Position numbers and translations under genes: made by a program. Under the pieces are notes generated by a model. It did no database searches, was not told the origin of the DNA, and worked only from the letters and a program-made list of their open reading frames with translations. From Bradyrhizobium sp. Rc3b (GTDB taxonomy: Bacteria > Pseudomonadota > Alphaproteobacteria > Rhizobiales > Xanthobacteraceae), in assembly GCF_900114915.1 (NCBI RefSeq), contig NZ_FOUS01000005.1:190723-254722 (forward strand): a stretch of 64,000 bases of DNA, written 5' to 3'. Numbering within the stretch: position 1 is the stretch's first letter; each line of letters opens with the position of its first letter. Shown piece after piece: positions 60,531 to 64,000 of this stretch.

Positions 60531-61100
60531 ATGACGCAGCTTGGCTTGTTCGCCGTCCCTGACGAAGGCCCTACCGGTCTTCGCTACGCGGACAATTTTA
60601 TCGAAACCGCCGTCGAGCAAGGCTTGATCGGCCGCATCGCAACATTGCCGCTCGAGCGTTTTCAGTTCGGGGCGTTCGAGGGCAACCGCCGGGTGGCGTC
60701 GTTCGGCTATCGCTATGACTACACGCTGCAGCGGCTCGCCGAGGCGGAGCCGATCCCGGACTGGCTATTGACCATCGCGCGTCAGGCCGAGGCCTGGGCC
60801 GGGCTGCCGGAGGCCAGCGTCCGGCAGATGCTCTGCACCGAGTATGAGGCCGGCGTCGGCATCGGCTGGCACCGCGACAAGCCGCACTTCGACAAGATCC
60901 TCGGCCTGTCGCTCGGCTCGGCCTGCAAATTCCGCTTCCGCCGCCGCAGCGGCGACAAATGGCAGCGCCATACGCTCGAGGCCCAGTCGCGCTCGCTGTA
61001 CATGATGGAGGGCGAGGCGCGCTCGCAATGGGAGCACAGTATCCCGCCGGTCGAGGCGCGGCGTTACTCCATCACGTTCCGGACGATGAAGCGGGCCTAA
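60531..61100 (+). CDS. AlkB-like 2-oxoglutarate/Fe(II) dioxygenase
   Basis: 189 residues from the ATG at 60531 (GAGG upstream); the longer in-frame extension overlaps the divergent small gene. Iron ligands His114 and Asp116 (GIGWHRDKPHF) and His169 (SQWEHSIPPV), and 2-oxoglutarate Arg178/Arg184 (RRYSITFRTMKR), match the AlkB fold. Nucleotide-lid region near FQFGAFEGNRRVASFGYRYD. It would reverse alkylation in DNA or RNA. There is no Ada or other SOS gene nearby, and this short form is common in alphaproteobacteria. Confidence 0.9.
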   Translation: MTQLGLFAVPDEGPTGLRYADNFIETAVEQGLIGRIATLPLERFQFGAFEGNRRVASFGYRYDYTLQRLAEAEPIPDWLLTIARQAEAWAGLPEASVRQMLCTEYEAGVGIGWHRDKPHFDKILGLSLGSACKFRFRRRSGDKWQRHTLEAQSRSLYMMEGEARSQWEHSIPPVEARRYSITFRTMKRA

Positions 61101-61116
61101 CGCGGCCGGCCAAACA

Positions 61117-61211
61117 AAAAATGCGAAAACAACCCCATGCAAAGTAGAACGCCCGTTCTGCCCGAGGCGTGGCCACGCCGCACAAGGGTTTGACACATCG
61201 GTGCAAAACCG
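61117..61211 (+). repeat. Possible dispersed repeat (AACAACCCCATGCAAAGTAG type)
   Basis: GAAAACAACCCCATGCAAAG followed after about 50 bases by TTTGACACATCGGTGCAAAA. I recall a similar pair as a dispersed non-coding sequence in Bradyrhizobium and Rhodopseudomonas. It has no strong palindrome. It lies between alkB and the DUF3606 gene; the rest of this 205-base gap holds the likely promoter of the latter (GCTAGATTGG near 61266). Confidence 0.35.
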
Positions 61212-61305
61212 CCGCCTTGCGCAATCACCGCACGGCTTGCGTCTTGCCTTCCGAATCCGGTTGCATGCTAGATTGGCAGCACGCATTCCGCGGCAGGAGG
61301 GAAGC

Positions 61306-61710
61306 ATGGCCGACAACAAGGCAAAGCGCGGCGGGGCCGATCGGGCGCTGATTGCGCTCACGGAAAAATATGAAGTCGCCTACTGGTCGAAGAAGTTCAA
61401 GGTGACCCCCGCCAAGCTGAAATACGCCGTCAAGAAGGTCGGCCGTTCCGCCAAGAAGGTCGAGGCGTATATCAAGCTCCAGAAGCACCGCGCCTCCGAC
61501 AAGAGCCGGATCGCGCTGAGCGAAGCCTATGAGGTCCGTTACTGGTCGAAGAGATTCAAGATCACCCCGGCCAAGCTGAAAGCTGCCGTCGCCGCGGCCG
61601 GCCATTCCTCCAGGAAGGTCGAGGCCTATCTCGCCGCCCGGAAGGCTGCAAAGAAGAAGTCCGCCAAGAAGACGACGAAGAAGGCTGCCAAGCGCAAGAG
61701 CGCCGCCTGA
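61306..61710 (+). CDS. Tandem DUF3606-like protein with Lys/Ala-rich histone-like tail
   Basis: 134 residues from the ATG at 61306 (GGAGGGAAGC upstream). Two repeats, ALTEKYEVAYWSKKFKVTPAK and ALSEAYEVRYWSKRFKITPAK (each near 20 residues, given here in part), about 47 residues apart, each followed by LKYAVKKVG or LKAAVAAAG, which is DUF3606-like. The last 25 residues are AARKAAKKKSAKKTTKKAAK-like, as in histone H1 or KU-type tails. Probably binds DNA or RNA non-specifically. DUF3606 is usually a single domain of about 60 residues. Confidence 0.82.
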   Translation: MADNKAKRGGADRALIALTEKYEVAYWSKKFKVTPAKLKYAVKKVGRSAKKVEAYIKLQKHRASDKSRIALSEAYEVRYWSKRFKITPAKLKAAVAAAGHSSRKVEAYLAARKAAKKKSAKKTTKKAAKRKSAA

Positions 61711-61843
61711 AACGCCGCCAAGCCTTGAAACGGCGGACGAACCAAAGGTGCCGTGAAATCGCCTCAAGGCGGACGAATAAGGCGAATTGAAAAGACAGGC
61801 CAAACCGGCGAACCAATATGGGGGGCGCAAAGGCCGGCACCAA

Positions 61844-62773
61844 ATGAAGAATTATCTCGCTTTTTTCCTGTTTCTGACCATCACGACAGCATCCGCGCAT
61901 GGCCCGTTGCCGGCGCCGCTGACGCCGCCCTCCGACCTCATCCAGACAGGCCTGACCGATTCCGACACCACCGCCGGCGGCACCGCGCGGCTGTGCGAGC
62001 AGGTCACCTTCTCGCGGGGCCTGCGCTACGGCGAGAGCGAGGCCAACGTGCTCGACGTCGCCGCCAGCACGACCAAGGCGGATACGCCGCGGCCGGTGCT
62101 GCTGTTCGTGACCGGCGACAGTTTCACCGGTGACCGCGCCGCCCCCGAGCTGTCGCGCCAGATCCAGGACCAGGCCATGTGCTTTGCCGCCCGCAATGAC
62201 ATGATCGGGGTGCGCGTCAATTATCGCCTGGCCCCCGCAGCGACCTGGCCGATGGGAGCGACCGACGTGGCGGCGGCGCTGTCCTGGGTTCACGGCAATA
62301 TCGACCTGTTCAACGGCGACGCCCGCGAGATCGTCGCGGTCGGCTACGGCGCCGGCGCGTTCCATGTCGCAACCCTGCTGGCGCATCCCGACCTCCAGGC
62401 CGACCGTGCCGATGTCGCGGCCGTCGTGCTGGTATCCGGCATCTACCGTGCCGGCAAGGACGCCAGCGACAGCGAGAAGGCCTATCTCGGCGGCGACGCC
62501 AGCCAGTACAACGCGCGCTCGGTATTCCCCGGCATCCTCAATGTCGATGTGCCGATCGTGCTGGCCTGGGCCGCGGACGATTCCCCTGGCCTCGTGACGC
62601 AGGGCGAGACCCTGAAGAAGACGCTCTGCGGCGCCGGCCATTGTCCGCGCAGCGCGCTGCTGCGCAGCCGCGACGGCATCGCCTCCGCCTTCGGATTGGA
62701 TGGCTCCGGCGACAGCCTCGCCGAGCCGACCCTGCTGCTGGTGCATCAGCTCGAGGCGCGCGGGCTGCCGTAG
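61844..62773 (+). CDS. Secreted alpha/beta hydrolase-fold protein lacking the catalytic Ser and His
   Basis: 309 residues from the ATG at 61844. Signal peptide about 1-18 (NYLAFFLFLTITTASAHG). The fold resembles the BD-FAE/kynurenine-formamidase group: LLFVTGDSFTGDRAAPELS, IGVRVNYRLAPAATWP, ALSWVHGNIDLFNGD. The nucleophile elbow, normally G-x-S-x-G, reads VGYGAGAF with Gly169 in the serine place, and the late His region has GIASAFGLDGSGDS with no His. It is therefore probably not a hydrolase; a binding or scaffolding role is possible. An alternative start at 61787 adds a basic tail before the signal. Confidence 0.8.
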   Translation: MKNYLAFFLFLTITTASAHGPLPAPLTPPSDLIQTGLTDSDTTAGGTARLCEQVTFSRGLRYGESEANVLDVAASTTKADTPRPVLLFVTGDSFTGDRAAPELSRQIQDQAMCFAARNDMIGVRVNYRLAPAATWPMGATDVAAALSWVHGNIDLFNGDAREIVAVGYGAGAFHVATLLAHPDLQADRADVAAVVLVSGIYRAGKDASDSEKAYLGGDASQYNARSVFPGILNVDVPIVLAWAADDSPGLVTQGETLKKTLCGAGHCPRSALLRSRDGIASAFGLDGSGDSLAEPTLLLVHQLEARGLP

Positions 62774-62925
62774 CGGCGTGTCAGTACGCCTGCCATTTCG
62801 TACGGGCCTGCGCTGTATTGAAGCGGGCTGCCAAGCCACACGATTGCCAAACGCCTGATCTAGATCAACTCGCCTTGGTGCGGACTGAGCCGACCTCGTT
62901 GGGGGCCAACGACAAGGTGTCGAGC

Positions 62926-64000
62926 ATGCGCGTCACCGGCAGACTGCTGTTCGTTTTGATCGCCGCACTCGCGTCGCTTGGCGCGATGTCCGAGCAACGC
63001 GCGGACCAACCCACAAGCGACAAGGAAATCCGCGTCGGCAATGTCATGCCGTATTCGGGAGCGCTCTCTGAATTCGGCGCGATCGGTCAGGCGGAGGCCG
63101 CCTATTTCGACATGGTCAACGCGCGCGGCGGCATCAATGGCCGCAAGATCCGCTTCATCACGCGCGACGACAATTCCGATCCGTCGACCGCGCTGGAGCT
63201 GACGCGCAATCTGGTCGAGAAGGACGACGTGCACCTGATGTTCGGGTCGTTCGGCACGCCCGGCAATCTCGCCACGCGCTGGTATCTGAACGAGAAGAAG
63301 GTGCCGCAGCTTTTCGTCGCCTCCGGCGACGAGGAGCTGAGCCAGGCCAGGGCTTTCCCCTGGACCATGGGCTGGCAGCCGTCGATCCGGTCGGAGGGGC
63401 GCATCTACGCCAACTACATTCAGGCCTATTATCCCAGGAAGAAGATCGTCGTGCTCTGGCAGAACGACCAGTTCGGACGCATGCTCTACAAGGGAATCCA
63501 GGACGGACTTGGCGATCTAAACCGCCATGTCCTCGTCGACATCGCCTTTGACATCGGTGACGAGCACCTCGACGGGCACGTCTCGATCCTCAAGCGCGCC
63601 GGCGCCGATATCTTCGTCTTTCTAGGCGTACCGTCGACGGCATCCAAGGTGATCAGGCTCGCGGCTTCGCTCAACTGGCGTCCGGTCTTCATCGTCAACG
63701 ATACTTCCGCCTCGATCGCCAATGCGATGGCGCCCGCAGGCCTGGAGAATTCGGCCGGCGTGATCTCGGCGGCCTTCCTGAAGGACCCCAGCGACCCCGC
63801 CTGGAAAGACGATCCTGCCATGAAGGAATGGTTCGCCTTCATGGACAAATACCATCAAGTCGAAAGCACCAACAACAGCGCCGCGGTCTTCGGCTACGCC
63901 GCGGCCGAGGCGTTGACGCAGGTGCTGAAGCAATGCGGCGACGACCTGTCACGCGAGAACATCATGCGTCAGGCGGCTTCGCTGAGGGGTTACAACCCTT
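62926..64000 (+). CDS. ABC transporter substrate-binding protein (LivJ/Peripla_BP_6 type), 3' truncated by the window
   Basis: At least 358 codons, still open at the window end. ATG at 62926 with AAGG upstream; GTG and TTG starts shortly before are possible. N-terminal signal VTGRLLFVLIAALASLGAMS, then IRVGNVMPYSGALSEFGAIG (ligand loop), NARGGINGRKIRFITRDD, LWQNDQFGRMLYKGI and VSILKRAGADIFVFLG. This is the HAAT-type binding protein used for branched-chain amino acids, amides, urea or aromatic acids. No transport genes are visible in the window. Confidence 0.9.
   Translation, partial: MRVTGRLLFVLIAALASLGAMSEQRADQPTSDKEIRVGNVMPYSGALSEFGAIGQAEAAYFDMVNARGGINGRKIRFITRDDNSDPSTALELTRNLVEKDDVHLMFGSFGTPGNLATRWYLNEKKVPQLFVASGDEELSQARAFPWTMGWQPSIRSEGRIYANYIQAYYPRKKIVVLWQNDQFGRMLYKGIQDGLGDLNRHVLVDIAFDIGDEHLDGHVSILKRAGADIFVFLGVPSTASKVIRLAASLNWRPVFIVNDTSASIANAMAPAGLENSAGVISAAFLKDPSDPAWKDDPAMKEWFAFMDKYHQVESTNNSAAVFGYAAAEALTQVLKQCGDDLSRENIMRQAASLRGYNP

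Noticed and set aside
1..64000. Genomic island or prophage
   Set aside because: No integrase, attachment duplication, tRNA gene or block of foreign composition is visible; only the RAYT and palindromic repeats are mobile-type features.

Overview
The window is GC-rich, densely coded chromosomal DNA of a free-living or symbiotic alphaproteobacterium. The gene repertoire (two NtaA-type flavin monooxygenases, a 1,149-residue fused indolepyruvate oxidoreductase, a large exopolysaccharide block, many LysR/Lrp regulators) and at least seven kinds of short palindromic intergenic repeat point to Bradyrhizobium or a close relative. That assignment rests on pattern recognition, not on a search. I saw no rRNA, tRNA, CRISPR array, prophage or integrative element. 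The only recognisable transposase gene is a REP-associated tyrosine transposase (RAYT) at the left edge.

Layout. 0-0.75 kb: RAYT flanked by two directly repeated REP/BIME copies; related copies lie near 25.1, 30.7 and 35.5 kb. 0.75-5.2 kb: LysR regulator divergent from an SDR-pirin-WrbA quinone/redox set, then an Lrp regulator divergent from a small serine hydrolase. 5.2-16.9 kb: exopolysaccharide block (CelD-type acetyltransferase, O-antigen polymerase/ligase, three glycosyltransferases, methyltransferase, Wzz/BY-kinase-like co-polymerase with a degenerate P-loop, WecG/TagA transferase, GalE), with unusual TTAA-containing palindromes in its control regions. 17-21.5 kb: a 1,371-residue c-di-GMP enzyme with five tandem GAF domains. 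21.8-30.7 kb: catabolic genes (Ldh-type dehydrogenase, flavin monooxygenase, FAH hydrolase; Lrp regulator; fused indolepyruvate oxidoreductase; amidase). 30.8-35.4 kb: LysR divergent from an EmrA/EmrB efflux pair and an AhpD-like protein, with repeated GATTATCC operators. 35.5-41.3 kb: leftward M20 peptidase, gltIJKL uptake system and a D-amino-acid transaminase. 41.5-49.4 kb: second flavin monooxygenase, ThDP decarboxylase, GFA-fold protein, Old Yellow Enzyme, aldehyde dehydrogenase, SDR. 49.5-53.1 kb: stress genes (zinc ribbon, YiaA, PspA, TetR with three operator-like dyads, Mn-catalase fused to a YciE/F-type ferritin domain). 53.2-64 kb: Tat-exported peptide-binding protein, membrane-anchored NagZ-like hydrolase, DUF4173 protein with a two-component system, AlkB, a DUF3606 protein with a histone-like tail, a catalytically dead-looking alpha/beta hydrolase and a truncated branched-chain amino-acid-type binding protein.

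Functionally the window combines surface polysaccharide synthesis, c-di-GMP signalling, catabolism of aromatic/keto acids and amino acids, drug/toxin efflux and oxidative/envelope stress defence. No single new defence or mobile system is evident. The least ordinary items are the RAYT/REP family with its GTAG-foot hairpins, the repeated LysR and TetR operators, the five-GAF diguanylate cyclase/phosphodiesterase, the catalase-ferritin fusion, and three family members that have lost or changed key residues (co-polymerase P-loop, GFA zinc site, hydrolase triad).
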